NCBI RefSeq assembly: GCF_020463795.1
Contig: NZ_CP080025.1
Span: 5,225,001-5,289,000, forward strand
Reading direction: 5' to 3'
DNA length: 64,000 nucleotides
Source: Echinicola marina
GTDB taxonomy: Bacteria; Bacteroidota; Bacteroidia; Cytophagales; Cyclobacteriaceae
Shown: piece by piece, positions 55,627 through 64,000 of the stretch
Numbering within the stretch: the first letter of the stretch is position 1
Layout of the letters: each line of letters opens with the position of its first letter
Translations under genes and position numbers: made by a program
Notes under the pieces: generated by a model
What the model was told of the DNA's origin: nothing
Databases searched by the model: none
The model's input: only the letters and a program-made list of their open reading frames with translations

Positions 55627-56397
55627 ATGTTCTTTTATCTAGCCCAATTCCTCACATTTTTAGCAATGCCGCTTACCATAGTGATAGGCCTATTTATCCT
55701 TGCCTATTTATTTAGAAGAAAAGCATTGGGCAAAACATTTTTATTATCAGGACTTATCTTAACGCTTTTCTTTTCCAATCAATTTATATCCAATGCAGTC
55801 ATGAATGCTTGGGAGCCTGATTTTGAACGAATAGCTGACTTGCCAACATACGAACTAGGAATCGTACTTACAGGTGTAACCAATCTGGACAAGACCGTTT
55901 ATGATAGGACTTTTTTCAATAAGGGAGCTGACAGGGCAACCCAAGCCATGCAACTCTATAAAATGGGTAAAATAAAACACATACTCATCACTGGTGGACA
56001 AGGCCTCAACCCCACCAATCCCAATACAGAAGCAGAACTCCTGGCCGACTTTATGATGATAGCCGGTGTTCCTCCTGAAGACATCACCATAGAAAACAAA
56101 GCTGTCAATACACGTCAAAATGCCTCATTTACAAAAGACCTAATAAAAAAATCAGGTATTGATATTGAAAAAGAACACTTACTGATCACTTCCGCATTTC
56201 ATATGGCCAGAGCCAAAGCATGTTTTGATAAAGTGGGCCTTAATACCAAAGCTTTCCCAGTGGATTACTATTCTCATGACATGAAATTAACCTTCAAATC
56301 ACTGCTTACACCGTCTCCAGAAGGATTTGTAATTTGGCATAAGCTATTTAAAGAATGGATTGGACTGATAGTATACAAACTGGTGGGCTATATATAA
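55627..56397 (+). CDS. DUF218 (YdcF/ElyC/SanA-like) membrane protein
   Basis: A 256-residue protein started at the ATG at 55627 rather than the in-frame TTG at 55612. Two N-terminal membrane helices (about 2-25 and 33-50) lead to a DUF218 domain with IKHILITGGQG, EAELLADFMM, NTRQNASFTKD and LLITSAFHMARAKACF. Members take part in cell-envelope carrier-lipid or peptidoglycan handling. It reads divergently from addA and converges on the CBS gene. The exact role is not known. Confidence 0.85.
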   Translation: MFFYLAQFLTFLAMPLTIVIGLFILAYLFRRKALGKTFLLSGLILTLFFSNQFISNAVMNAWEPDFERIADLPTYELGIVLTGVTNLDKTVYDRTFFNKGADRATQAMQLYKMGKIKHILITGGQGLNPTNPNTEAELLADFMMIAGVPPEDITIENKAVNTRQNASFTKDLIKKSGIDIEKEHLLITSAFHMARAKACFDKVGLNTKAFPVDYYSHDMKLTFKSLLTPSPEGFVIWHKLFKEWIGLIVYKLVGYI

Positions 56398-56425
56398 AAA
56401 AGTAGTTTACTGAAAAGTAAACTAC
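56395..56425 (-). terminator. Terminator at the 3' end of the CBS gene
   Basis: GTAGTTTAC (56402-56410) pairs with GTAAACTAC (56417-56425) around a 6-base loop and includes the CBS stop codon. A T-run follows on the minus strand (56401 down to 56396). Confidence 0.75.
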
Positions 56426-56883
56426 CAAGTTGTGGACTTGAGTTTTGGGATAGCCCTAATGATGTCGCTCAGACTTATTTGCCCAATCAGCTTACCCTCT
56501 TTTAAGACAGGGAACCTTCTGATTTTAAGTTCAAGAAACTTATGGGCAGCATCAAAAATGGTGAGTTCAGGATCCATCGTAATTACATCTTTGCTCATAT
56601 GCTCCCTGACTTTTCCAGCGATCCTTGGTGAATTATTGTATTTTCCCTTAATGATCTCTTTTAAACAATCCACTTCTGATACTACTCCAACAAGATTCTG
56701 GAAATCATCCACTACTGGAGCTCCAGATATTTTCTTTTGGGTGAGTATTTCTATGACATAATCAATAGGATCATCAGGATGAAAGGTGACTAGATTTGTG
56801 CTCATATGATCTTGTACCAACACTGCTTGTGCTGGGGATTTCTTGGGCTCGGCTAGCCTGACTCCTTGAAAGCTTTTTACCAT
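56422..56883 (-). CDS. CBS-domain pair protein
   Basis: A 153-residue protein started at the ATG at 56883; an in-frame TTG at 56907 would add 8 residues. It consists of two tandem CBS motifs (about 26-75 and 88-145: MSTNLVTFHPDDPIDYVIEIL, MSKDVITMDPELTIFDAAHKFLELKIRRFPVLKEGKLIGQISLSDI). A CBS pair on its own usually binds adenine nucleotides and controls a partner; no partner is fused or adjacent. The stop codon lies within its terminator hairpin. Confidence 0.85.
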   Translation of the reverse strand: MVKSFQGVRLAEPKKSPAQAVLVQDHMSTNLVTFHPDDPIDYVIEILTQKKISGAPVVDDFQNLVGVVSEVDCLKEIIKGKYNNSPRIAGKVREHMSKDVITMDPELTIFDAAHKFLELKIRRFPVLKEGKLIGQISLSDIIRAIPKLKSTTW

Positions 56884-57071
56884 AATTTTTGGGTTTAGTG
56901 TACCCAATAATATAACAACAAATAGCTTCTAATCAAAACATAAAAAGACATCTACACAATTTTTCAACATAAAAAAACAACAAACAAGCGGATTACATCA
57001 TTACTCCACTGCTATATATTTACCAAAAAATGACATTTTCACCCTATATAAATTAAATGACCTTTTGTAAT

Positions 57072-57114
57072 AAAAAAAGTGGTTTCAATAGCTCTCTGCT
57101 AGTAAAACCACTTT
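57072..57114 (-). terminator. Terminator of the AGA-cutC operon
   Basis: AAAGTGGTTT (57076-57085) pairs exactly with AAACCACTTT (57105-57114), followed on the minus strand by a T-run (57078 down to 57072). It lies 68 bases past the cutC stop. Confidence 0.8.
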
Positions 57115-57181
57115 CAATTAGTCTTAACCTCAGGTTTATTTTACCAAAACTTAAATTATCGGTAAAATAAAATCTCTGGCT

Positions 57182-57922
57182 CTATTTTATCACTTTCAAG
57201 AATTTATCAACCTCTTCCTTACTTACAGACAACACCCTATCTTGGTATTTTGGGACACTGCTTAAAACTAAGTCTTTATTCCAATACTCGCTAAAGGAAT
57301 TCCTCCAGACCTTACAACTCGCATGAATTTCTTTAAGATTTCCAGAGGCCGACAGTGGTGCAACCAAATCAGGTTTCATTCCACCTCCAGGCATAATTAC
57401 AATACGGTTACCTGCTTTCTTAATCAGCCTATTGATCATCTCCATACCTTCTGAGACAGTATTTTTCCCTCCTGATGTCAAAATTCTCCTAAACCCACAT
57501 TCAATGACCGCTTCCAATGATTTTTCCAAGTTCCTTGATGCATCAAAAGCCCTATGGAAAGTACAAGGTAATCCTCCCGTAGCCTCTATCAATTGCTCGC
57601 AAGCTCCAATATTTACTTCTCCCAAAGGAGTCAAAACACCAAACACAAATCCATCAGCACCTAGCCCCTTGAGTACTTTAATATCTTCTTTCATCACTTC
57701 AAGCTCCTCACTGGTATAAACGAAATCCCCACCACGGGGCCTGATCATGACAAAAACAGGGATATCGACCTTTTCCTTGATAAGTTTCAAGGTACCTGCA
57801 CTGGGAGTCTCCCCTCCTTCCAGAAAATCAGCACATAATTCCAACCTGTCAATACCATATTCGGCAGCTTTCAGGGCTGCCTCCACAGTAAAAACCGGAG
57901 CTTCTAAAATCAACGAAGACAT
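57182..57922 (-). CDS. cutC: CutC-family protein
   Basis: A 246-residue TIM-barrel protein with the CutC signature: LEAPVFTVEAALKAAEYGIDRLELCADFLEGGETPS, MIRPRGGDFVYTSEE and FHRAFDASRNLEKSLEAVIECGFRRILTSGG. The family was first linked to copper handling, but that role is disputed, and in Bacteroidota it often lies near glycan-degradation genes. Here it begins 5 bases after an aspartylglucosaminidase gene in the same operon, which fits a role in sugar or glycoprotein breakdown. The function of the protein itself remains inferred. Confidence 0.9.
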   Translation of the reverse strand: MSSLILEAPVFTVEAALKAAEYGIDRLELCADFLEGGETPSAGTLKLIKEKVDIPVFVMIRPRGGDFVYTSEELEVMKEDIKVLKGLGADGFVFGVLTPLGEVNIGACEQLIEATGGLPCTFHRAFDASRNLEKSLEAVIECGFRRILTSGGKNTVSEGMEMINRLIKKAGNRIVIMPGGGMKPDLVAPLSASGNLKEIHASCKVWRNSFSEYWNKDLVLSSVPKYQDRVLSVSKEEVDKFLKVIK

Positions 57923-57927
57923 ATTTG

Positions 57928-58908
57928 TTAAAATTTACTTTTTGAATCAATCAATGATTTCCCACCTTGGTGATGCATGGCATAATTAAATCCTGGATGA
58001 ACTGCGTAAGCTCCATGCTCCCCATCTTTATTCATCGCCAAGAAACCAGCCTGTATTCCTTCTATGCCCTTGTTCTTTCTTACAAGCCTTTTAACTGCTT
58101 CTTCACAGGCTTCCTGAGGCGTTCTCCCCTGACGCATCAATTCCACAATCAAGAAACTACCACAAACCTTAATGATCGACTCTCCCAAACCGGTTGCGGT
58201 CGCAGCACCAACTTCATTATCAACATACAATCCGGCACCAATGATAGGACTATCACCTACTCTTCCATGCATTTTATAAGCCAAGCCACTGGTCGTGCAT
58301 GATCCGGCCAAGTTACCATCTTTATCCATACCAATCATTCCAATGGTATCATGGTTTTCAATATTGATTATAGGCTTATATTCAGATTTTTCCTTCCATT
58401 TTTCGTATGCCTTTTTGGCAGCAGGACTCATTTCTTCCTTTTCGATCGGCATACCTAATTCCATGGCATACTGACGCGCTCCCTCACCTGCTAACATCAC
58501 ATGCGGTGTATCTTCCATCACCTTTCTGGCCAATGAAATCGGATGTTTCACCTGCCTCACAAAACAAACTGAACCACATGAACCGTCTCCTTTCATGATC
58601 GAAGCATCTAATGTAACGATGCCTTCCCTATCAGGTAAACCCTGCAGCCCAACAGATAAATTCGTCAAGTCCGACTCGGTCACCATTACTCCTTGTTCCA
58701 CGGCATCCACAATACTACCAGTTTCTCCTAAAACTTCCCATGCTTTATCATTGGCTGCCATTCCATGATTCCATGTTGAAAGGATCAATGGTTTGTGTTT
58801 CTCTTTTTTTCCTTTCGCTCTCAAAGACAAGCTTGGGCTCATGGTTCCAGGAAGAATCAGCGCTGACGACAATAAGGTATTTTTGAGGAATTTTCTTCTA
58901 TTTGACAT
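57928..58908 (-). CDS. N4-(beta-N-acetylglucosaminyl)-L-asparaginase (Tat-exported)
   Basis: A 326-residue Ntn hydrolase of the aspartylglucosaminidase type. An N-terminal twin-arginine signal (RRKFLKN, then a hydrophobic stretch) indicates export of the folded protein. Autocleavage should expose Thr188 in NHDTIGMIGMD as the nucleophile; GRVGDSPIIGAGLYVDNEVGAATATGLGE follows in the beta chain. It removes the asparagine from N-glycan-linked GlcNAc. It is followed by cutC 5 bases later. Together with CutC it forms a small operon that suggests use of N-glycosylated peptides. Confidence 0.92.
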   Translation of the reverse strand: MSNRRKFLKNTLLSSALILPGTMSPSLSLRAKGKKEKHKPLILSTWNHGMAANDKAWEVLGETGSIVDAVEQGVMVTESDLTNLSVGLQGLPDREGIVTLDASIMKGDGSCGSVCFVRQVKHPISLARKVMEDTPHVMLAGEGARQYAMELGMPIEKEEMSPAAKKAYEKWKEKSEYKPIINIENHDTIGMIGMDKDGNLAGSCTTSGLAYKMHGRVGDSPIIGAGLYVDNEVGAATATGLGESIIKVCGSFLIVELMRQGRTPQEACEEAVKRLVRKNKGIEGIQAGFLAMNKDGEHGAYAVHPGFNYAMHHQGGKSLIDSKSKF

Positions 58909-59040
58909 ATTATACTTAAACTATAAGGTGATCTTTGTGACGAAAATTAGAAAATTTTACACAGAAAAAACATTTTTCGTTATACTATTTTTTTAATCAA
59001 CTAAATCGATATATCAATATTTTTTCCTAAAGTATCAAAA

Positions 59041-59075
59041 CAAAAAAGCACCTCATTGAATATGAAGTGCTTTTT
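59041..59075 (-). terminator. Terminator of the OmpA/TPR lipoprotein gene
   Basis: AAAAAGCAC (59043-59051) pairs with GTGCTTTTT (59067-59075), with an inner TCAT/ATGA stem and one mismatch. It contains T-runs on both strands and lies 16 bases past the stop of the minus-strand gene. Confidence 0.85.
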
Positions 59076-59091
59076 ATAATTATCTATCTTA

Positions 59092-60894
59092 TCATCTTAT
59101 CGCTTCCCTAAACTCAGGTTTTGAAAAATAGTCCTCAAATTCCATGTCTGTAGCAGCCCTTCTTTTAAGATAAGGACTTCTTTGAACAGCCTTTTTTAAA
59201 TTCTCATAAAGTCGCTCCTCATCACTGTTCTCTGCGGCAACCATGGCCAATCCATAAAATGCATAACCAAACTCCATGTTTTGGAGGGCACTTTCTTCAA
59301 AAGCTACTCCTGCTTCAGCATATTCTTGGGCTAAATAATAGGCCAAGCCTTTATTGAAAAGGTTAGTAGCAGTTTCAGGCGCTTTATCTAATCGGATAGT
59401 GGCCAATTTATAATCTCCCCTGATAATGTCTATAGCTCCTCTTTTACCTTCATTGAAACTATTGAACACTGAATCTTCTCTCGAAAGGGCATTGGCTTTG
59501 GATATTTCCAAATAGGCTGCGCCATAGTCTTCCCACATCAAATATGCCTGCCCCATATTATGAGTAGCATAGGCGCTTTCCCTAAGGTCATTGGCCATCC
59601 TAAATAACTTCATGGCTTCATTCACCTTCCTATTCTTATCACTGACTTTGATCATTCTGTGTGCTTGGTTAAGGTAAACCACTCCAAGATTATTCAATGC
59701 CAATGCAGAACCTCTCTTCGCTAGCATTGCCTCATACAATAATTGCTTTTCATTTAATCCTGGATTAAATTCAGCTGCCCGGGCCAGTTCTGCCTCTGTC
59801 AACTCATCTCCTTCAGCCGTTCCATTGATGTATCTATTGGCTAAGGCTGAGATTTCTGGATCATCACGAAGTTCTTTATCCGTTGCAAATGCAACCTGTG
59901 CCATTTGCATTTCTGAAAACTTCTCTCTTGAAAACTGTTTGTAAGAAGGCAATTCCTTCATAGCAGTCACCTTTGAAGCATATGAATCATCCGCATAAAT
60001 AATATCAAAGTATTTATCCCTTTCATTCATATCTATTTTGTCAAAGGTCCTTAAAAGGTACCTAAACATTAACCAGTCAGGCTCCTTTTTGATCAATTTA
60101 AACGTTATGTCACTTGTTTCAAAAGCATAGCCTGCTTTCTCCAAAGCTTCTTTTATATAAGTCTCTAGCGTTTGGGCACGTTTTGCTGCCAATACATCAT
60201 AATTGGATTCGTCAGGTGAAGCCATCCCACTAATGAGAATTTCGTTGATTTCCTCTCCCTTGGAAACGAGTTCCTCCACCTGAGCTTCGAAAGCATCGTT
60301 ATTAATAGCAGGATTTATATTTGATCCTTCTTTAGCAAAGAAAAATGCCGTTTCATGGGAGGACATATTACCAAACTCTCCTTCATAACTCATATAAGCA
60401 CCCACTTCAGGAATATTTTCCCCCGGAGCAAACTGTCCCACTCTGCTTAGCTTAGGCGTACTGATTATTCCTTCTGCCAATTCAATATAGGGAGTAGTAT
60501 AGCTTTTACCAGACTCCACCTCCTCCATCAAACCTTTCACTCTAAGTTTTCCTCTATCCATACCTTCCATATATGGAAATGACATCTTCTTGATGATTTC
60601 CACAGCTTGTCCTTTTCCGGCCAAATCTTCCACAGTAATTTCTATTTCTTCTAAAGGCAAGGCACCTTCTCCATATTCATATTCTGGCAAGAGCGTGTAA
60701 TTACTTTTCTCAGAAACCAGTCCCCCGGGGATGCTGGCTTTCAAGGTAAACTGTATGGAATCCTTGTGCAGAACCAAAGGATCCCTATCCACAGAAATAT
60801 TTGGCTTACCAGCCGTATCAAAAATGGAACGAGTATTGCAGGCTGAGAAAACCACTGTAATACAAAGTATTAAATACTTATAAGAATGTTTCAT
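59092..60894 (-). CDS. OmpA-like / TPR lipoprotein
   Basis: A 600-residue lipoprotein started at the ATG at 60894; earlier in-frame starts (60933, 60909) precede the signal peptide. The lipobox FSAC gives a lipidated Cys at about residue 19. An OmpA-like segment lies in the middle (about 190-260: FFFAKEGSNINPAINND, ILISGMASPDESNYDVLAAKRAQTLETYIKE), in which the usual Asp of the peptidoglycan site is replaced but the Arg is kept. The C-terminal half has TPR-like helices (ALALNNLGVVYLNQAHRM, NLFNKGLAYYLAQEYAEAGVAFEESALQNMEFGYAFYGLAMVAAENSDEE). The OmpA segment ahead of TPR helices is the reverse of the common TPR-OmpA order. It probably links the outer membrane to the wall or to assembly partners. 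Confidence 0.8.
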   Translation of the reverse strand: MKHSYKYLILCITVVFSACNTRSIFDTAGKPNISVDRDPLVLHKDSIQFTLKASIPGGLVSEKSNYTLLPEYEYGEGALPLEEIEITVEDLAGKGQAVEIIKKMSFPYMEGMDRGKLRVKGLMEEVESGKSYTTPYIELAEGIISTPKLSRVGQFAPGENIPEVGAYMSYEGEFGNMSSHETAFFFAKEGSNINPAINNDAFEAQVEELVSKGEEINEILISGMASPDESNYDVLAAKRAQTLETYIKEALEKAGYAFETSDITFKLIKKEPDWLMFRYLLRTFDKIDMNERDKYFDIIYADDSYASKVTAMKELPSYKQFSREKFSEMQMAQVAFATDKELRDDPEISALANRYINGTAEGDELTEAELARAAEFNPGLNEKQLLYEAMLAKRGSALALNNLGVVYLNQAHRMIKVSDKNRKVNEAMKLFRMANDLRESAYATHNMGQAYLMWEDYGAAYLEISKANALSREDSVFNSFNEGKRGAIDIIRGDYKLATIRLDKAPETATNLFNKGLAYYLAQEYAEAGVAFEESALQNMEFGYAFYGLAMVAAENSDEERLYENLKKAVQRSPYLKRRAATDMEFEDYFSKPEFREAIR

Positions 60895-60977
60895 AATCTG
60901 TTTCAGCATGGACTGATTTATTGGAATATTCATTATATTTTCACTACTTTTATCACTTTAAATTAAATCTTATAAAA

Positions 60978-61196
60978 ATGGAAAAACTGAAAATATTCTT
61001 CGAAGACAGGGCATTTGGCGTTTGTTCCAAATTAGGAGAAAGACTTAATTTCCCTATCGACAGCATTCGGTTGTTCTTCATTTACACCTCTTTTATCACC
61101 CTTGGCTCTCCGGTAATCATATATGTGGCCATGGCCATGATGATGAAAATCAGAAAGTATTTCAGAAAGAGTAATAACCCTATTCTGTTTGACTAA
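60978..61196 (+). CDS. PspC-domain membrane protein
   Basis: A 72-residue protein read from the ATG at 60978; a longer frame from 60921 would overlap the divergent lipoprotein gene's upstream region and adds nothing conserved. The PspC domain is seen in FFEDRAFGVCSKLGERLNFPIDSIRLFFIYTSFITLGSPVIIYV, with one membrane segment. Such proteins sense or stabilise the cytoplasmic membrane under stress; no pspA is adjacent. Its stop overlaps the stop of the convergent glycosyltransferase by 4 bases. Confidence 0.85.
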   Translation: MEKLKIFFEDRAFGVCSKLGERLNFPIDSIRLFFIYTSFITLGSPVIIYVAMAMMMKIRKYFRKSNNPILFD

Positions 61197-62200
61197 ATCC
61201 GAGAGTATATTTTTTTCCTTTTCAGGTAGTAAGTCATAATGATTGAATAGACTTTTTTACCAGCATTTTGGAAAGGCAATTTTGATGCCAAAGGAAGTGT
61301 TTTTTGGATTTGATTCCGCATTTTGTAGAAGTCAATATAGGCTGAAACCACCTTTTTGGCATGATTGGTTTTTCCCCCTAAAAATAGATATAAGGCAGCT
61401 ACTATATCAAACATGCCCCTCACCAACATCACTTTAATAAATCCCCAAGTACTGAGGTTTTTATATAGCATTAATAAATTGTTTCTGAAATTCAGGTAGG
61501 TTTTATAAGGACTGTTTCTAGACAAGGTACCGCCACCTACATGATAAACCCCCACTGCCCCTAGATAGCCTAGTTTATATCCATTAAGGTTCATCCTCCA
61601 ACACAAGTCTATTTCCTCCATATGCGCAAAAAATATATCCTCAAAACCACCCATTTCATGGAATATTTCTGCACGAATCGCAAAACAAGCACCTGAAACC
61701 CAATCAACCTGAACCGTATCATCATATTGTCCTTGGTCCTTCTCAATAGTATTCAAAATCCTACCCCTGCAAAACGGAAAACCCAACCGATCTATATAAC
61801 CACCTCCGGCTCCAGCATAATCAAAACACTCTTGAGCCTGCTGAGACAGTATCTTGGGTTGAACTGCAACATATCCAGCATGGACTTCAAGCCAGTCTAC
61901 TAATTCAATATCCCAATTTGGGCTAACTTCAACATCCGAATTCAAGAGAATATAATAAGCAAACTCTCCTTGAATCTGCTTCAAGGCTTCATTATACCCT
62001 CCGCTAAAACCACTGTTAGAAGAAAGAATAATAGTACGCAATTGGGAAAATTGGGATTCCAAAAAATTTACTGATTCATCAGTGCTAGCATTATCAGCTA
62101 TAATAATCTCAAAACTGCTGTTTTGAATAATAACGGGAAGGAATTTTTCCAACATTTCCTTCCCATTATAGTTCAGTATGACAATGGCCGCCTTTTTCAT
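61193..62200 (-). CDS. Family 2 glycosyltransferase (rhamnosyltransferase-like)
   Basis: A 335-residue GT2 enzyme. The N-terminal GT-A fold has ILNYNGKEMLEKFLP, IIADNASTDES, SSNSGFSGGYNEAL and the metal motif region LLNSDVEVSPNW (a DxD-like NSDVE). WVSGACFAIRAEIFHEMGGFEDIFFAHMEEIDLCWRMNLNGYKLGY is the usual acceptor-side region. A C-terminal hydrophobic stretch may bind the membrane. It makes extracellular polysaccharide or glycan parts. Its ATG overlaps the stop of ybaB (TAATG), so the two are co-transcribed. Confidence 0.9.
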   Translation of the reverse strand: MKKAAIVILNYNGKEMLEKFLPVIIQNSSFEIIIADNASTDESVNFLESQFSQLRTIILSSNSGFSGGYNEALKQIQGEFAYYILLNSDVEVSPNWDIELVDWLEVHAGYVAVQPKILSQQAQECFDYAGAGGGYIDRLGFPFCRGRILNTIEKDQGQYDDTVQVDWVSGACFAIRAEIFHEMGGFEDIFFAHMEEIDLCWRMNLNGYKLGYLGAVGVYHVGGGTLSRNSPYKTYLNFRNNLLMLYKNLSTWGFIKVMLVRGMFDIVAALYLFLGGKTNHAKKVVSAYIDFYKMRNQIQKTLPLASKLPFQNAGKKVYSIIMTYYLKRKKIYSRI

Positions 62201-62532
62201 TAAACCATATTGCCAAAATCCATTCCTGGAATATTTGGCATCATGCCTTCTGTCGCCTTTTTCATTTCCTCTTTGATTTGTATCTCAATACTTTCATAGG
62301 CTTTATTAGTGGCTGCAACAATCAAATCCTTCAACATATCCTTATCATCAGGTGTAAAAAGGCTATCATCAATGATTATGTCCACTACTTTTCTGTGGCC
62401 ATTTACTATTACCTTAACCATTCCTGCTCCTGCTTCTCCCTCGGCAGTAAGATGAACTAACTCGGCCTGCTTTTCCTTAATCTTGGCCTGAGCTTCCTTC
62501 ACCTTATTCATGATATTCATAAAGTCAAACAT
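62200..62532 (-). CDS. ybaB: YbaB/EbfC-family nucleoid-associated protein
   Basis: A 110-residue protein with the YbaB pattern: helix MFDFMNIMNKVKEAQAKIKEKQAELVHL, then EGEAGAGMVKVIVNGHRKVVDIIIDDSLF and helix DKDMLKDLIVAATNKAYESIEIQIKEEM. It forms DNA-binding dimers. The usual dnaX-recR neighbours are not seen; instead it overlaps a glycosyltransferase by 1 base. A TATATTTG box on the minus strand (62564 to 62557) may be its promoter, although no TTG partner lies at the usual distance. Confidence 0.9.
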   Translation of the reverse strand: MFDFMNIMNKVKEAQAKIKEKQAELVHLTAEGEAGAGMVKVIVNGHRKVVDIIIDDSLFTPDDKDMLKDLIVAATNKAYESIEIQIKEEMKKATEGMMPNIPGMDFGNMV

Positions 62533-63000
62533 ATCTCAACTAATTATTTTTAGACCCAAATATAAACTATTTGCGAGAACTATTCGAGACAATGAAAAGC
62601 TAAAACCACCAACTCCTTCAGCATGCCATATAACCCTATTCCATATTCTCTTCATAAATAAAAGATTATCACCTATTAAACAAATTCCCCCTTCACCTTC
62701 TAACCATTACACCTTCTGAACAAAATTTCATAAAATTGAATAGAACCTTCCTTTTAAATGCATGCCTTGTATTTCTCAAAACATCTGTGTATAATCCATG
62801 TCTTCTGTAAGAAACACTTAAATGGTTTGGATTCAATGGTCCAATTGATTATAAAGAAAAGGGACCATTCACAAAAGTCTTTTCTGAAAAACACTCTTGA
62901 TAAATTGTCCCATAATACCAAAACAGGACTGTCCCAGAATCCCTCCCTCCACTGAGGTAACGGCTATCACAGTATCAGACAGCCACCAAAAAATACAATC
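62533..63000. other. Intergenic region, 468 bp
   Basis: Between hisS and ybaB, both on the minus strand. Apart from the possible ybaB promoter box (62557-62564) I see no gene, RNA or clear repeat. Short open frames on the plus strand lack any protein-like features and are not annotated. Confidence 0.4.
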
Positions 63001-64000
63001 TTATTTTTCCTTAATCGCAAGAATGGCCTCTTCCAGACTAAGCATTCTTTGCTCCCCTGTGGCCAGATCCTTCAAGGCCACCTTATTTTGGGCAATCTCT
63101 TCTGATCCGATCATCACGACAAACGGAATCTGCTTTTTATCAGCATAATTGAATTGCTTTTTCACTTTGGCATAATCAGGATAAATCTCTGTCGCTATTT
63201 CAACTTTTCTTAGCTGATTTAAAACATTCAAACCGTAATTCCTGCCCTCTTCATCAAAATAACCTATCATCACAGCGGTAGACTGCATTTGATCCTCTGG
63301 AAATAAGCCCAACTCCTCCAATACATCATAAATCCTATCCACTCCAAAAGAAAATCCAACCCCAGAAACTCCTTCAAGGCCAAAGACTCCTGTGAGGTTA
63401 TCATATCTTCCACCTCCACTAATGGAGCCAATGGAAACATTGTTTACCTTAACTTCAAATATCGCTCCTGTATAATAAGAAAGGCCTCTGGCCAATACCA
63501 CATCTAGCTCCACATGACTTTCATCCTCACCTAAATGCTTCAAAATTTCGAGCACTGACTCTAATTCCTCCACTCCTTTCAAACCCTCCTGACTAGAAGT
63601 CAAAAAAGATTTTAAAAATGATAGCATCTCTTCGTTGTCTCCTTTAAGATGAATGATCGGAGCCAATTTAGCCACAGCATCATCGGTAAAACCTCTTTGC
63701 TGCAATTCTTCCTGAACCTTTTCCCAGCCAATTTTATCCAATTTATCAATAGCAACACACAATTCTGCCTCTTTTCCTGGCTCACCGATCACCTCAGAAA
63801 TTCCAGTCAAAACTTTACGGTTATTGACCTTGATATCATAATCGCTAAGCTTCAATTGGGCCAAAACCCGTCTGATCATCAAAAGAATTTCAGCCTCACA
63901 AATCAAGCTATCCGTACCGACCACATCGGCATCACATTGGTAAAACTCCCTATACCTCCCCTTCTGCGGCCTGTCTGCCCTCCAAACTGGCTGAATTTGG
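63001..64000 (-). CDS. hisS: Histidyl-tRNA synthetase, C-terminal part (cut by window edge)
   Basis: The minus-strand frame stays open from the right edge to the stop at 63001. From the edge it reads PVWRADRPQKGRYREFYQCDADVVG, the class II motif 2 region of HisRS, and continues with LDVVLARGLSYYTGAIFEV and motif 3 (SISGGGRYDNLTGVFG through GVGFSFGVDRIYDVLEEL). The C-terminal anticodon-binding domain follows (VMIGYFDEEGRNYGLNVLNQLRK). The 333 residues seen are about the last three quarters; the start lies beyond 64000. An internal GTG at 63924 is not the real start. Confidence 0.95.
   Translation of the reverse strand, partial: QIQPVWRADRPQKGRYREFYQCDADVVGTDSLICEAEILLMIRRVLAQLKLSDYDIKVNNRKVLTGISEVIGEPGKEAELCVAIDKLDKIGWEKVQEELQQRGFTDDAVAKLAPIIHLKGDNEEMLSFLKSFLTSSQEGLKGVEELESVLEILKHLGEDESHVELDVVLARGLSYYTGAIFEVKVNNVSIGSISGGGRYDNLTGVFGLEGVSGVGFSFGVDRIYDVLEELGLFPEDQMQSTAVMIGYFDEEGRNYGLNVLNQLRKVEIATEIYPDYAKVKKQFNYADKKQIPFVVMIGSEEIAQNKVALKDLATGEQRMLSLEEAILAIKEK

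Noticed and set aside
62758-63148. Short plus-strand frames between hisS and ybaB
   Set aside because: They overlap hisS on the other strand or lack a start signal and conserved features; most likely chance frames.
63001-63924. hisS starting at the GTG at 63924
   Set aside because: The frame continues to the window edge through class II motif 2, so the true start lies outside the window.

Overview
The window is chromosomal DNA from a member of the Bacteroidota, most likely a marine-type Cytophagales bacterium of the Cyclobacteriaceae kind (Echinicola, Algoriphagus or Cyclobacterium-like; genus is an inference). Reasons: a SusC/SusD pair, an outer-membrane TonB receptor with a carboxypeptidase-like N-terminal domain, many lipoproteins, AT-rich intergenic DNA with weak Shine-Dalgarno sites, and promoters of the Bacteroidota type (TTG, about 19 bp, TAnnTTTG). 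Most of the window is core or housekeeping sequence with complete reading frames; the right-most gene (hisS) is cut by the window edge.

Layout. 1-0.3 kb: tandem minus-strand promoters pointing off the left edge, probably to a stable-RNA or other strongly expressed unit. 0.4-3.1 kb: operon for 3-keto-sugar chemistry (Gfo/Idh/MocA oxidoreductase plus two DUF1080 proteins). 4.0-5.1 kb: a self-cleaving XRE-S24 (LexA/CI-like) repressor with a small partner and inverted-repeat operators. 5.3-20.2 kb: TonB receptor, tex, a TlpA-like thioredoxin, two serine penicillin-recognising enzymes, a susCD pair and the membrane pyrophosphatase hppA. 20.5-33.1 kb: quinone reductase, lipoprotein amidohydrolase, pirin, glycerate kinase with an AGCS symporter, proBA, a second zinc-less MDR enzyme, a DUF1801 protein and pgi. 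33.7-36.1 kb: an uncharacterised minus-strand cluster of two tandem paralogous helical proteins, a small unknown protein and a COG3910 ATPase. 36.3-41.5 kb: alpha/beta hydrolase, aconitase and a membrane-anchored EEP phosphatase. 41.7-44.2 kb: an mlaE-mlaF-mlaD lipid-transport operon. 44.3-48.1 kb: a DHp-receiver signalling gene interrupted near its 5' end by a complete IS21-family element. 48.9-64 kb: a YCII protein, addA-addB, a DUF218 protein, a CBS protein, an aspartylglucosaminidase-cutC operon, an OmpA/TPR lipoprotein, pspC, a family 2 glycosyltransferase with ybaB, and hisS.

The best-supported unusual event is the IS21 insertion. The element (45439-48081) has TG...CA ends, matching terminal repeats and a 5-bp duplication (CTTCC). 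Removing it with one copy of the duplication restores a single open frame from an ATG at 48128 to the stop at 44302, giving a 392-residue protein with an intact N-terminal membrane region. That protein has a histidine-phosphotransfer helix and a receiver but no kinase ATPase domain, and it lies directly upstream of mlaEFD, so the insertion could also affect lipid transport. The best candidates for an undescribed system are the 33.7-36.1 kb four-gene cluster and the XRE-S24/small-protein module.
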